NCBI GenBank assembly: GCA_940337035.1
Contig: CALNHX010007578.1
Span: 1-64,000 of the forward strand
Source of the DNA: Agriotes lineatus
Taxonomy: Eukaryota; Arthropoda; Insecta; Coleoptera; Elateridae
Direction of reading: 5' to 3'
Length of the DNA: 64,000 nt
Position numbers and translations under genes: made by a program. The notes under the pieces are model-generated. The model did not search any database and had not been told where the DNA came from. It was given only the letters and a program-made list of their open reading frames with translations. Shown here piece by piece: positions 49,768-62,220 of the stretch (the stretch's first letter is position 1; each line of letters opens with the position of its first letter).

Positions 49768-51272
49768 ACGTGGAGCCAGTACAATATATAAGGTGAGCAT
49801 CTTAAAATAATAAAATTTTATTTATTTTTGCTTCAACTTAGAAATAGATAAAAGTCATAATTTGTATATAGCCTAGGCTTTATTCTTGCCAAAAATGGGA
49901 CCTAACATATACAGGATAAATGTTGTATGAGACAAAAAGAGGCAAAAAATAAGTGCATTATGTTAAATATAGCTGCATCGAAGGAATTCGAAGTGCCCCG
50001 TGGCTCACGAAGCGAATGCCCGTGTAACCGTAAACTACCGCCGAAAAATGAAACGAATGCGTCGGCTCGTTCGCAGGCGCTGAATTTCGAGTACCATCAC
50101 CCACCGGTAATATTTTAATTTTTGTTTTACTTGAGATACAGATAAAAGTAACAATTTTTACATAGTTCAGGCTTTACCTTTGACGAAAATTGAACCCAAC
50201 AAATGCTGTAAAACAGGAAGAGGTGTCAACGAAAAATGGGTTCTATTAAGGCAACCCGGACGCACGTACTCAAGAAGTGTTCCGTAACGCATATACCAAT
50301 AGCCCGTTCCCTTGCAATATCCCGCTAAACGTTGAAATCTCATAAATGCAGCCGCCCGCGCCCGCCCTTCGAGTTCGACCACCCGTAATGTTCTTTTATT
50401 TGAAAATGTATTTAATTTATTAGAAACGTGAAGATATCTATACCCCTTGCTTAATTTGATTTTTATTATTTAGTGTCACAACGTCCACTTGCTGCATTAC
50501 TGTATTTGCGGATTTGATGTTTTCTATTGCAATATTTAGTATGTTATCTTTAAGTTTTTTTATATCAATGCTCTTTTCTTTTGAAATATTTTTCGTTTGG
50601 TAGTCTTATTTGTTTCTAAAGGCTGCTTGCTGTTTTTTTCGGATTTTTTCAAGATATCATATAGGTTTAAGAATTATATCGTTGTGTGTGTATTTTTAGA
50701 TTTCTCCTGTGACAGGTTATTCGTTTGTTTGCCATTTTGTTATGTCACTTTGAAAGATTGACCCTGCCACTGCTTTTTATGTTCGTATACGAATGCTGAG
50801 ACGAGGGGCGCAATTCAGAAGCCGTGTACCTACCGTCAAGTGAACAAGGTGCAGTTTGGAATGTTGGAATATTGCAGTTCTTATGACAATATTGACGTCT
50901 TCGCTGGATCTAGAAGCTTCTCAAGCATAACCTTATCTTTGAAGTTCATTTATCGTCTTGGGAACTTAATATCAATCTTATATTGGACGTCTCAAACATC
51001 TCGCTGGTCTTGGCGTCATTATTTTAGAATCATACCGCCTTCTCATCAACGTCTTGAGCAACCGTCGTCATTCCTTGAGTTGAAGCCGCCATTATTCTCG
51101 TTCTATTGAGCTCGTAGAGCGCGGCAAACTTCCAACAGATGGTATGACTTCTGTAGATTACATACCGTCGTAACAACACGTGCGTAGCTAAATTAAGGGT
51201 AATTTATTACGAGTTTCAGCATCTGCATCTGAACCCGGGGAAATATATTTTCAGTTGTAATACTTATAACAA
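49768..51272. other. Non-coding interval
   Basis: No gene supported. Two dispersed, related blocks near 49860-50110 and 50150-50400 share a plan (an AAA.TG.GACC/AACC start, then CCG-rich words, then CACCC(A/G)(C/T).GTAAT), perhaps inverted copies of an old repeat. Confidence 0.35.
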
Positions 51273-51404
51273 GTGGAATGATTATTATCGATGATTTTTT
51301 TCCTAGTCAAAAACGGAACCTAAATTTAACGAGTGCGTAGCACGATTTAAATTTGCTGTTTCGGTTTTAACGAGTAAAAAATCATCGATCATTAATGATT
51401 ACAC
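51273..51404. repeat. Nested palindrome (CGTAG-core class)
   Basis: Outer arms ATTATCGATGATTTTTTT and AAAAAATCATCGATCATTAA pair, then AAAAACGGAA / TTTCGGTTTT and TAAATTTAACG / GATTTAAATTT, around a centre CGAGTGCGTAGCACGA. Confidence 0.65.
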
Positions 51405-51460
51405 GAATTATATTTGGAAAGAGAATATATTGAATGAAATGCAAAATATCTTTTTTTTTC

Positions 51461-51647
51461 TTAGGTTGGCACTGTTAATGTTGGTTACCCTGCGGTCAAT
51501 TTTAAGTATGTCAAATTCTAGGTTAGCAGGTTAGATTTGGTGTCAGTTTGTGTCAAAACTGACAGAAAACCTAACCTACTAACGTCGAATTTGACATAGA
51601 CTTAAAATTGACCGCAGGGTAACCAACATTAACAGTGCCAACCTAAG
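51461..51647. repeat. Palindromic MITE-like repeat, copy 3
   Basis: The arms 51461-51547 and 51558-51647 are near reverse complements. The inner core GGTTAGCAGGTTAG is shared with copies at 5971 and 13661. The outer arms TTAGGTTGGCACTGTTAATG are specific to this copy. Confidence 0.75.
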
Positions 51648-52780
51648 AAACCAGCACTTGCCGACACATATTAGGTGGCGCTCATAAAAAGCACGAATTT
51701 GCCCCTATATTCTTCCAGGTACAATTATTTGACTATAGCGAGCAAACTCCAGTTTTTACAGCCTCTCTGACAAGCTAGTCGAGCAAGCTTTAAGCTTGCT
51801 GCATGTTATAAACGGTTTTTTGTGTTTATTCTTATCATTGTTCTTGCTAAACTATAGAGCTTGTCAATTTTTAATCAATTTACTGCTTCTGTGTTTTGCA
51901 TCGTATGTTACTTGCCCGTTAATATGAACTCAGTCCTATAGTTTTTTCGTAATAGCCATGTCCATCTTTTCTGTTTACGTTTCGCCATACTTCGATTGAG
52001 CATTTTCCGTCCTTTGTAGGCTAACCCCGTATTTGCGTTGTTCTGCTTTACTTTAGCTTGCGCCAGGTAAATTATCATTAGTTGTTAGGCCCTAACTAGG
52101 CTATGCCGTCAATTGCTATGATTCTGTTAGCAGGTATTTTGCACAGCTATGCACGCTTGGCTTCTTTTGTATGTAATATTTTGTTGTTGCTCTTTACTTT
52201 AGCTCTGGGGCTGTTTAATTGTGTATTATGAGGACGTAATAATGCCCCGTAGTTTACTCACGTAATCGCCGATACTTATGGGTTAAGTTAACCAAGATTA
52301 TCGGGATTTGTCTACTCATCAAACTTGATTGACAATTCTTATCTGCGCGCTTATCGAGTTCTGTAAGCCATGAGCTTAAGGTATGTGTTCGCTTATTTCC
52401 TTTCGTTAATTATTGTAATTAGGCACTCGCGTTACGATTTATGGAGCCGACCTTGGGGTCCTTAAATGTCAGGTTGCTAGTTTGGCGGCCGATTTGCAAA
52501 GCGCTGCTGAAGCCCGTTGTTAAGTAAAAGCTTTTGTTTCTGTTTCGCATTTATTGCCGTAGTCATCGAACTCGAGCTCCATAGTTTCTGTAGTTGATCT
52601 ACGTAAGCATTTGTCGAGGTCATGTTGTATCCCCGGGAGCTCCTTCTGGTAGTTAAATGTTCCTGTTTATTGTTGTTTGGTTTCCAGTGCAGTTTCGCAT
52701 TATCCCGTGAGTATCTAAACACGACCCTGTGGGTATTGCCTAAGGATACAGGTTCAAATTTACCGGCTAAAACTGCATCA

Positions 52781-55700
52781 TGCCCGGATGCATATATGTA
52801 ATCTGCAGACGCATAAGGTATAACCCATCACATCGTTTTTTCCGAAGTCGTACGGCCAATCAGAACAGAAGTAAACTGCAGACGTGTTGAATTATAATGC
52901 GTCTGCACTTTACGCAAGCACCGTGACTACTATTATTTCGTATTTATTGTATCTTGAGTTGATAAATACAGACTATTATTATTAGTATTGTATTTTCTCT
53001 TGAAATGTTCGCTTTATTCCAATTAAACGATAGATATTTGGTCAGATGTAATTATATTCTATTAATTAATTTTGATATAAGAATTTTCTCACGTTACTGC
53101 AGGTTTGTAATATGACTGCTTTTCGGCCAAATTTCGAGTTACCAGCGATGATTATGCTTCGCCCTCGTTAATAAAACTTCAAATTCGTGAAAGAAGTATG
53201 AGTTTAATGTCGTCAAAAATCAGCAAGATCATTTTTACTGACTAAACGTAACTTTTATTAATTTGATTATAATATATGAAGAAAGCAGTTGTAGACATTT
53301 TCCAAAATAATCATGTTAGTTTTGACATTTGATTAGAATACAGAAAGCCTTACTAGATTTTTTCAAAATATCGAGCAAAGTTATTGATTTTCCTTAGTTA
53401 CCTTCAAATATTGGTTTACTAAGTATTTTTAACATGTTAAAAGTGTGTACTGTTAAGGTGCTCTCTCATAATATTAATTTAGATATATATAAGTGTAGTT
53501 ACCTCGAATAAAAAAGTAATTTTTAATGACAGTTGTACAAAAAATGATTGTTTTTACGAGAGTAATAGTTTTATGAAAAAAATTACTGCGCTATAAAATA
53601 GAGCTTTATTAGATAGTTTAGCGCTTTTAATGTAGCTCTTTATTTCACTCTACAGATGAAAGTGCGCATTGCTATGGAAATTAATAGATAACCAATTGTT
53701 TGCTCGCAAGAATGGTGGCTATTTTGTTATTACGGCTACATTAAGTAAGCCAAAAACGGCCAGATTCTAAATTCAGTTGTAGTTTTTGCAATACATAATG
53801 TAAATTTATTTTTTAATATTCGTAGAAAAAATAACATTTACTTTTTGCGATAACATTTTTCGCTCGTAAAATTATTATGACGCTGCTCGTGAACAAATCT
53901 TCATCCCCCGAAAAAAAACAATACTTTTATCTTTTGACGCTGTAATGGAGTCTATCAAAACACTGTTTCTGTATTGTTGTTTTCATATGAAAAACATTGT
54001 TTCAGACAACTGACAGATTGTCATATTTGCTATTTGAGCACTCCTCGTTGCGCACTAATGCCCCATACTCACTCGTGCTACAATAGGCCCTCTTATTAAA
54101 CTAGTATAATAATATGCTACTTCTACGACAGTGCAGAAAGTACTCGCTTTTTGCACTCTCTTGTAAGAATCATACTATGATTGGTTAAAACGGACAACTT
54201 TTTAACGAATGTCAAATTAAAAGATTAAATTTGTTGTAGAATGCGAAACCGTCGCAGGAAAAATAGTATGTAACACACGTGTGGAATGGCCATCGGAAAA
54301 TGTATGTGAATACATGTAGTCATTCAAAAACAACTACAAATGAGTAAAAAAAGTTGTTTTCATATGTGTTGCTCACGTTATTTTTTAAATAGTGATCCCT
54401 TGTAACTCGAAATTTGGTCGAAAAAGACTTCAACATTTATAACTGTCAAATAGACAATTCGCAATTTCAATAAAATAGTTAAAAACGTGTTACTTTCTTT
54501 ACGATTTTTTTGTTAAAAAAGTGATACTTTCTTTATGATTTTTCGTTAAAAAAACACGAGATACAAATAAAATGTTTGCGAAAATTGAATTAATATTAAG
54601 CAAAATTGAAATAAAAATTATAGAACTGTCAACATGAATTTATTTGATAGATTATTATGAATAATAATTATAAAATTTATGTCATTTTAACATTGGAATT
54701 CAATGTAATTACATATAGTAATTAATTAACTTTAGTATAATTATAGGGTTAAAACTAACTGTTTAAGTTGAAATAATAAATTGGTAAATATCCTGATCCA
54801 TTTTATTCACTAAATTAATTCAAACGTCGCTGGACGCGTTTTAGAACGTAAAAGTAGTTTGCGTCCTGTTGTGTATACGAAAATGAATCACTTCATCCAC
54901 TAAAAATAAAATGAAAATGTCACCATTTACAATAATTCGAAATTGAGTTTTCAACAGATCTTCGCGTTTTCGAGTCCCCAGAACCCAAAAAACATGTTTT
55001 TGTTCATTGGTCTGTCTGTGTGTGTGTGTGAGTCTGTGTGTGAACAGAATATCTCAAAAACGAAAAGAGGTATGACGTTGAAACTTCATATATAAGTTTT
55101 GTGTACTATCTAGATGCGACAGAAAGTTTTTGAATAAAATCGCATAACCGGAAGTATGGTGTTTTTACTCTTGTGATTTTTCAGTTTTCTTTCGATTAAA
55201 AAAACGGCTCTAACGATTTTGTCAAGCATTTTTACTACATTTTTATTGTGTTCATTTGTTTCTTTTTCTTTTTTTATGAATTCATATTTTAAATAGAACA
55301 CCCGCTATATTATTACATTTTTAATTCAGCAGAGAATTTTAAGGAAAATTTGTGTCTTCAACTAACGCTTTATTTTGTACGGTATCTGTAAAATTTGTAA
55401 TTTTTGAAAATTTTTGACAAATGCTTAAAAATTAAAAATCAAATTTATGGTTAATTATAAAATCACTGTAAAAGGAAGTTGTGTGCGTGTACCAGACCAG
55501 ATTTTTTTAACTGTTTTCGAAAAATTACATTTTGTAAGCGCTGAATTTGGTTAGATAAAGTTTGTATATCTACCGGCATTTTTCGGTCTGTTTTTTCGGT
55601 CGGTTGGTCGAAAGATAAACATGCGAAGCTAACCTCAACTTCATCTTCGGTAGTTAGATTTATCAAACAGTTGTGTCGTTTACAATTTACAAATTGTACT

Positions 55701-55940
55701 CCTAGCCTTCTGGGAGCATACTTTCTATATTTCAATAATTTATAGTAATTTTAGACGACATTTAATACGATATAGAAAGTCAAAGCGAAACCACTAAGTA
55801 AACTGCAGACGTCTAATACCTCTCTGTGTCTGCACTTTACTTAAACTTTCATTGGCGCCATATTAATCAATTACCGATTGTAGCCGAACAGTTGTCATAA
55901 TACCTTATGCGTCTGCAGATTACGTATATGCTGCCCGGAT
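52781..55940. mobile_element. Non-autonomous DNA element with 40-bp inverted ends
   Basis: 52781-52820 and 55901-55940 are imperfect inverted repeats sharing TAATCTGCAGACGCATAAGG. Just inside, both ends carry GTAAACTGCAGACG and GTCTGCACTTTAC (52871-52913 and 55797-55840). The 3.1-kb interior is AT-rich with no transposase and includes a TG-repeat stretch near 55017-55041. The ends and target duplication are not exact. Confidence 0.6.
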
Positions 55941-58060
55941 CGTGGTTTTAAGTAAAACTTGTGCATTCACAACTAAATTATTTGTGATGATATTTTATTA
56001 ATCTTTTATTATGTGTGGTGCATTGCGCCACTGTTGACTTATAATTGCTGGCAATTTAACCTGCCAACCAATTACCAAAAGACGTTAAGCAATTTAGGTG
56101 TTTAAATGTGTTTATGTGTTACGCTAATTAAACTGTTTATGTGACTTTTTTTGGTTGCGACTCCTTGCTATTGCAATTAAGCACTGATGCTTGAATCTCG
56201 TGTAATTACCTTGCAACATTCGAACACTAATGCCTGGACGCTTCTTTACTGTAGCTGGTAGCAATTTAACTAGTTGTATTGATAACTTTCGTATGTAGCG
56301 TTGGCTTAAACTGTAAAGTAGGTGCAACAATTGGGTTTCTAAACTTGTTTAGTTTTATGTGTTATGGAATTTGAGAAGCGTATATCCAGAGATGGAGTAG
56401 CAAACGCTGAAGTCGATGATTAATTATAACTTGGTCTCTTATCTCCAGAAATTATGAGTCATATTTTGATTAAAAACAGTAAAGTAAAATATCATATTTC
56501 TGAATGTCACACAAAGCATCTTCCAGAGTTTCTTTTTTAATATAGAAAATTACAGCTGAATTTTCCTAATTTTCTTGAACAAATTTGAACGATTTTATAT
56601 CGCTTACATTTTCTTTGCTCTTATGAATATCAGGAGGTAGAATACGTATAGCCTAAAAGCTCAATAAAGAATAATACACTAAATATATAAACACAATTCC
56701 TTTCATCGTATTTTACAAATCTAATCTATCAACATTAGCTTTTTAGTTTTATCAGGCTTTAAAAAAACAATCCTCATTATCTCCAACTGTATACCTATTT
56801 ATTTGCCATGTTAAATTGACAGGAATTTTACATACAACATTGTTACCTGCTTTTTTGATAGATATTATCTTATCAGTTATACAAGTATCTGCTGTTATCT
56901 AATAAATACGATTTAATTATAGTCATACCAAAATATACATTATCAATACTTGCTCAACGACGATTGACTTCATAAAATCACTTCACACTCATTGTTTTCA
57001 GATAACAAAAGTGTGAGTAACGTACTTTAGTTTCTAATACATGTGTTAAAATAATGTCAACGTAAACGAATGAGTTGGCGTTAACTGTACGAACGTGGTA
57101 AAAATTTTTTATTTAAAAAATAATAACAGAAAATACTCCATATTAACAGAAAATATAAATATCTACTTTGATCACATCTATTTTTTTTGTATAATAATCC
57201 CAATTTTTTTGAATAAACTGCTGACATTTATATTTTAAAATCATATAAACTGCATACACACACCATTATTATCTTTGCTCTTGTTTAGAGAATATAGAAT
57301 AAGGAATGCACACGTTAGATTGTTGTTTTTTCAAATTGATCTGCAATGCTGCACTTTTATCGAAGCAGTGATTGATTACCTTTCGATAATAACAGTATCA
57401 CTTTTTGTTCATATTAATTGATATAAGGTAATTATTTGAAACTGCTGTTTTATGTTAAGAAAATTACATTCAAACGTAAAATAAACTCCAATCAACACCA
57501 TTACTATGCTTTGTCAATCTGACATCTTTATCTTCATTCATTCATAATTGGCATTATAACTCTACTACTCTACTTGGGTTTTCTATCAGTAACCAAGTTT
57601 TGTTGTTGTCGTTTGTTATGCATAAGGTCTAATCATATTGAGTACAACTTCAAAAAAAATCTATTGAGCACCTACCTTGCTTGTTAATTACCATATGATC
57701 GGGCTGTAGATTTTTTAAAAATTTAATTTATGTTGGCAGTGATGAGTAAAGGTATTTAATAATAGAACCTGTAGAATTTTGACAGAATCGCTCACCTTTT
57801 ACAGGATGTTTAATACTGAACACAAGTTGGTGCTGTGTATGGAAAGTGCAGGAAATCGTTTTGAACAGCTGTAAATGTTTTTGTTACTAACATTTTTATG
57901 TATTCAACAAAAATGTTTGTATTTGTTAAAATGACATTCCTAATATAACCTTAAACTGACAGATATAAAATGCCAATGTGAGTTTTATTCCCACGACTGC
58001 CAACAATTTTTTTTGCAAAATAATTAAACAGCCCTCCAGAGGCTAAAAGTTTTGAATCAT
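55941..58060. other. AT-rich non-coding interval
   Basis: No supported gene, RNA gene or element end was seen. Confidence 0.45.
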
Positions 58061-58063
58061 TTA

Positions 58064-58251
58064 GGGCCGGTTGCAGAAAGCAATGTTAAGTCTGGTGTTA
58101 GCTAACGTCGCGTCAAAGTGAACAAAATCGCATCAATTTTTGTTTACTAATGTATTAGTTACCATAAGCATTTGAGATTTGATTCGTTTTTGTTCACTTT
58201 GACGTCGCGTTAGCTAACACCAGACTTAACATTGCTTTCTGCAACCGACCC
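58064..58251. mobile_element. 188-bp MITE with TTA duplication
   Basis: The ends GGGCCGGTTGCAGAAAGCAA and complement form arms of about 50 bases (TTAAGTCTGGTGTTAGCTAACG is paired further in). TTA flanks both sides (58061-58063 and 58252-58254). No ORF. Confidence 0.85.
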
Positions 58252-58558
58252 TTAAACCGTTCAATAGTTATTTTCCCGATAGGAGGCCATGTTAGGGTGA
58301 TGAATTTCACCCTGTAAATATGTTGTCAGTCATTAACAAAAGTTAGGTTATGCCGATTTTATACAAAATCTTAATTTTATGTTAATATACAAAACGTAGT
58401 TGCCAGATTTGGTTTTGGATCTTGTGCCACTTTTATTATTGGTTAAGATAAATTTCATGAAAGACAACTTGCTGATTTTGAATACGTTTCATACCTTCTT
58501 GAGTAGGCATAATGGTATAATGAAAGTAGTTTTTTTAATGTAATTATAAATTGTATAC

Positions 58559-58880
58559 AATAGTAGATTGTGTTATTAGGAGTAAAAGTGATACTTTATG
58601 TGGCCAAGCTGAAGTTTATTTAGTCTAACGTCAGTGAGGCAAATAATTGAGCTAAAAGCCACATAAAGTTACTTTTCCTCCGAATAACATATACTATTTT
58701 ATCCGCAAACGTATTCAGATAATAGTAGATTACGTTATTAGGAGTAAAAGTGATACTTTATGTGGCGAAGCTGAAGTTTATTTAGCCGAACGTTAGTGAG
58801 GCAAATAATACAGCTAAACCACATAGTCACTTTTACTCCGAATAGCATATACTATTTTCGTATTCAGATAAATTAAAAAT
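58559..58880. repeat. Tandem palindromic MITE, two copies
   Basis: Two copies, period 162 (58559 and 58721). Each starts AATAGTAGAT..GTTATTAGGAG and carries AAGTGATACTTTATGTGG and its complement as arms, with a centre AACGTCAGTGAGG / AACGTTAGTGAGG. Related sequence continues at 58999-59121 and 59519-59640. Confidence 0.8.
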
Positions 58881-58998
58881 TGATAAAGAGTAACACTAAT
58901 TACTAGAAAGTAAATGAATAAAATAATCTAATACCTAATACAATTTTTCAGTGGTTACGATATAAACATGTCGCTGAAATGTTTGAGTTTTGCATTTT

Positions 58999-59121
58999 GT
59001 GTGATTAGGCACATAAAGTACGGAACATTTGCTATTTTATCTGCTTAATCCGATAAAGTGACAGTTTTAATTTGTCAATAAAGACACATAAGTTGTCACT
59101 TTTATGACGTTTGCGGATAAA
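58999..59121. repeat. Direct repeat, copy a
   Basis: About 122 bases from TGTGATTAGGCACATAAAGT to GACGTTTGCGGATAAA, repeated at 59519-59640. The tRNA-like sequence lies between the two copies. Confidence 0.85.
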
Positions 59122-59150
59122 TGTCATTAATATAAATTTAAAAAAGAGGA

Positions 59151-59226
59151 TGCATCGGCTGGGAATCGAACCCGGGCCACCCGCGTGACATGCGAGCACT
59201 CTACCCCTGCGCCAACCTTGGTTGTT
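59151..59226 (-). pseudogene. tRNA-Asp-like (GTC) sequence, SINE head or tRNA pseudogene
   Basis: On the minus strand there are an A box (TGGCGCAGGGGTAG), an anticodon arm CTCGCATGTCACGCGGG with anticodon GTC, and a B box (GGGTTCGATTCCC). The D and anticodon stems pair. The T stem has one mismatch, and the 5' acceptor strand does not pair with the 3' strand (CCGATGC). A T-run follows. It is a decayed tRNA or the 5' part of a tRNA-derived SINE, not a working tRNA. Confidence 0.7.
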
Positions 59227-59518
59227 TAAATAACGTGCTACTATAATTATATATGAACCTACTGAATCACCCAAGCTAATGGCACACGGCCACAGTAGCT
59301 ATCACACCATAACCCACGGCGACAGATGCTCCGCTCGGCTGCTTAAAGGATTTAATTAAATTAAAACTTTTTCGTAATCTTTTTGAAAATAAAAACCGGC
59401 CTACGATCTAAGTCAAAAATTAGCAACATTTTAAGCCATCATACAGTTTAATCGATCCAGTACCTTCGGAGGAGATAGCGAACAAACATAGAAAGAAAGA
59501 AAAAGAGCAACGATTTTA

Positions 59519-59640
59519 TGTGATTAGGCACATAAAGTACGCAAAAGTTGCTATTTTATCTGCTTAATCAGATAAAGTGACACTTTTACCTTCTCAATAA
59601 AGACACATAAGTTGTCACTTTTATGACGTTTGCGGATAAA
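59519..59640. repeat. Direct repeat, copy b
   Basis: Second copy of the unit at 58999-59121, same orientation. Confidence 0.85.
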
Positions 59641-59707
59641 AATATTTAAATATTACAATTTATGTTTTTTTCAGTATAATCAATAAATAACGCTTTTACA
59701 AGCCACT

Positions 59708-59860
59708 TTAGGCCCATTGCATAACAATATGTCTCCATTGTCCTTTATTCATGATTTTATTTCTCCAGTCTTCTATTCCTTTCCTTGCTATGTCTTCTAT
59801 TACTGCCTCCTTCCACCTACTCCTTGGTCGCCCTCTTCTTCTAGTTTCTTGCGCTCTTCC
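59708..59860 (-). pseudogene. Non-LTR retrotransposon RT C-terminal remnant
   Basis: The minus-strand frame ending at the stop 59708-59710 reads RRRGRPRSRWKEAVIED, then IEDWRNKIMNKGQWRH and a final MQWA. GRPR.RW followed by a W..R...W helix is the usual tail of many LINE reverse transcriptases. The frame is closed by a stop just upstream, so only this fragment survives, and no RT motif is present. Confidence 0.65.
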
Positions 59861-60441
59861 AATACTATCTTAGTAGCTCTTCCATCTGGAATTCTCAATA
59901 TTCTCCATAGTATGTATCATTTTTAGGTCGTGGGCTAAAAGTTTTTATTTCAAAATTGTCCCGCCCAATAATATTTCGAATAGTTCTTTCAGATACCTAA
60001 AACAGTACAAAGCCTAAAATTAAACCAATAGTTAGGTTTTATGCATAAATACTTACGTCCCAGATGTCACTAAGCCGGACAAAGATTTCAGTTTCTCTGA
60101 GGTCTGGCCTGCCGGTTTTATATAGCCTGTAGACCTTTGTAATTTGTGTCACCTTTAATGACTTCCGCCATATTTGCTTTGGCATTACAATTTGTTGACA
60201 GATAGGTATCCATGACGCCGATGTCCATAAATATTATGCCTAGTGGCAAACAAAGTATGAAAGGGGTGGCAACATTGCACGTTTAACCTAAAAATGTCAA
60301 ATTAGACACTTTCGCTAGCCTCCTGTACATAATAGCTGATTCTGACAAAGTGTCGGAAAGAGATTTTAGGAAGTTTTAATTTTATTAAACATAAAACCAA
60401 ATTCCATGTCTACCTACCGGGAAAATAACTATTGAACGGTT

Positions 60442-62220
60442 TATACTGTATGTTTTGTCGCGACCCTAAATTCTTCAGCTATTTTCTCGCTGATTATATT
60501 TTTAGAGTTTAGTTGCCATCCCAAGTAAATAAAATCCTTGGCTTCGAACGATTTAGGTATTTGTTTTTTTTGTTAATTTTCCAGCTACAATAAATTAGTG
60601 TCTTCTTATACTTATTACGTCGTTTGCATATCCGTTGAAATCGAGACAGCTCGTTTATAAAGTTCTAAAGTCTACACATTACTCCTTTTCTGTGATATCA
60701 GAAATAACAAAAGATAGCGTTTATATTTTTTCCTATAAAAATTTTGAAGGTCATAAATATTATTCACCAAGTGAATTAAACATATGTTTATTCACGAAAA
60801 GATGTTGAGCTCACGAGCACGTAGTGCGAGTGAGATTATATCTTTGAGTTAATAAATGTTTAATTCACGTGGCGTATACATGTTTTTATTCAATTTTGAC
60901 GAAATCTTGAATTAAAAAATTAAAAATATTCAAATTAAGATATAAATTTGGCCATTCATCGTCGATTTGATCTAAATTTTAGTAATTATATATTACACAC
61001 TACAAAGAGTAAGAATAATTGAATGTACATATTTGTAGAAATAATAAAATATGTTGTTTTTCATTGAAACTTTTTTAATTCTCTAGTGAATTAAACTTTT
61101 TTAATTCTCTGGTGAATTAAAAGTTTTATTTCACTTGTGAATCATAGGTATACTGTTTAGGAAGGTTGTTATGTAGTTAATAATGTCACTTTAAACTGTC
61201 AAAATTGAATAAAAGAATTTGGGGTTTATATTGGCATTACTTGGATTCCTTTAAAAAATATATATATATATATATTGCGATGGTATTTAGCCTTCAAATC
61301 GGCTCTGATTGCAGTACAAGCAAATGACAAATTAAATCATTAAAGCACAGAGTTGTAATAATGCAAGCATCTGAGAAAATTCACATAAATTGCCAAATCA
61401 TATTAACACTGGTATAATTCGCCAATGAAATTGATTGTAATTGAATAGGCACAGAAATATGGAAGCTCAAATTCCGTGTATTGGGTTTAGCAATGTAATT
61501 TTAAACGTAATATAATAGATTTGCACAAACTAAAAGCCGAATCTAAAGTAATTAAGAATTGGCACAGAAAGTTCAAGTTAGACACAGCTTAAAAATGGAA
61601 GCGTAGAGAGTAAAGTCATTAGAGAAGGGATAGCAAATGAACATTTTTAATAAAAGGTAAGAACAAGAATGACAAGAAAAATAAGGCAAGGAACATAGAA
61701 ATGCCAGGCAAGTCATTATGACATGAAAATACAAGACTTGGGGATTTGAAGAGATTGCAATAGCAAGAAATTAGATGGAATTCAAATAAGCAAGAAATTA
61801 GACAGTGTTGGTGGATTAAAAACTTAGTCAGTGTAGTGATAAACAATGGGCATTTAAGTGTTATAAAAATCAATTGAGTGGCGCATTAAAACACGTTGAG
61901 AAATGAACAATTCCAAAAGACAATAATTTTAGTACATAAGAATTTTGTAATTGGCTGATAAAATTTGTTAAATTAGATTATAAGTTATGTTTTTGTACCT
62001 GGTTGATTTCCTTAAATTCAAATCTGTAGACAGTGTTTTGTCAATAACGACAGGAGAGCTTTTGTTTGAAATAAATTGATGAAAGTGCTTGGTTTTTGCT
62101 CTATCTTTAATCATAAAAATTTTATAGAAAGCATAAAAGTATAAAAAAATAAATAGCACCATCGTAATCAGCGAATTCGAGTGTATCAGCACAATTGGAG
62201 GCAAGAGATTCCAGGTATTT
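60442..62220. other. AT-rich non-coding interval
   Basis: No gene supported. It contains the hairpin at 60771-60868, a GTGAATTAAA-type cluster around 61075-61145 and a TA dinucleotide run at about 61257-61276. Confidence 0.5.
60771..60868. repeat. Nested palindrome (CGTAG-core class)
   Basis: Arms GTGAATTAAACATATGTTTA and TAAATGTTTAATTCAC pair, then AAAGAT / ATCTTT, around a centre CTCACGAGCACGTAGTGCGAGTGAG (60811-60834). Confidence 0.7.

Larger units (their letters stand above)
58255..60441. mobile_element. 2.2-kb inverted-repeat DNA element, nested insertions
   Basis: The first and last 24 bases are exact complements, starting AACCGTTCAATAGTTATTTT. TA flanks both ends (58253-58254 and 60442-60443), as for mariner/Tc1-type target sites. 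There is no transposase. The interior holds a tandem MITE family, a tRNA-like sequence and a retroelement 3' remnant. Confidence 0.75.

Noticed and set aside
59032..59274. 80-residue minus-strand ORF
   Set aside because: It is produced by the tRNA-like sequence and flanking repeat, with no independent coding evidence.
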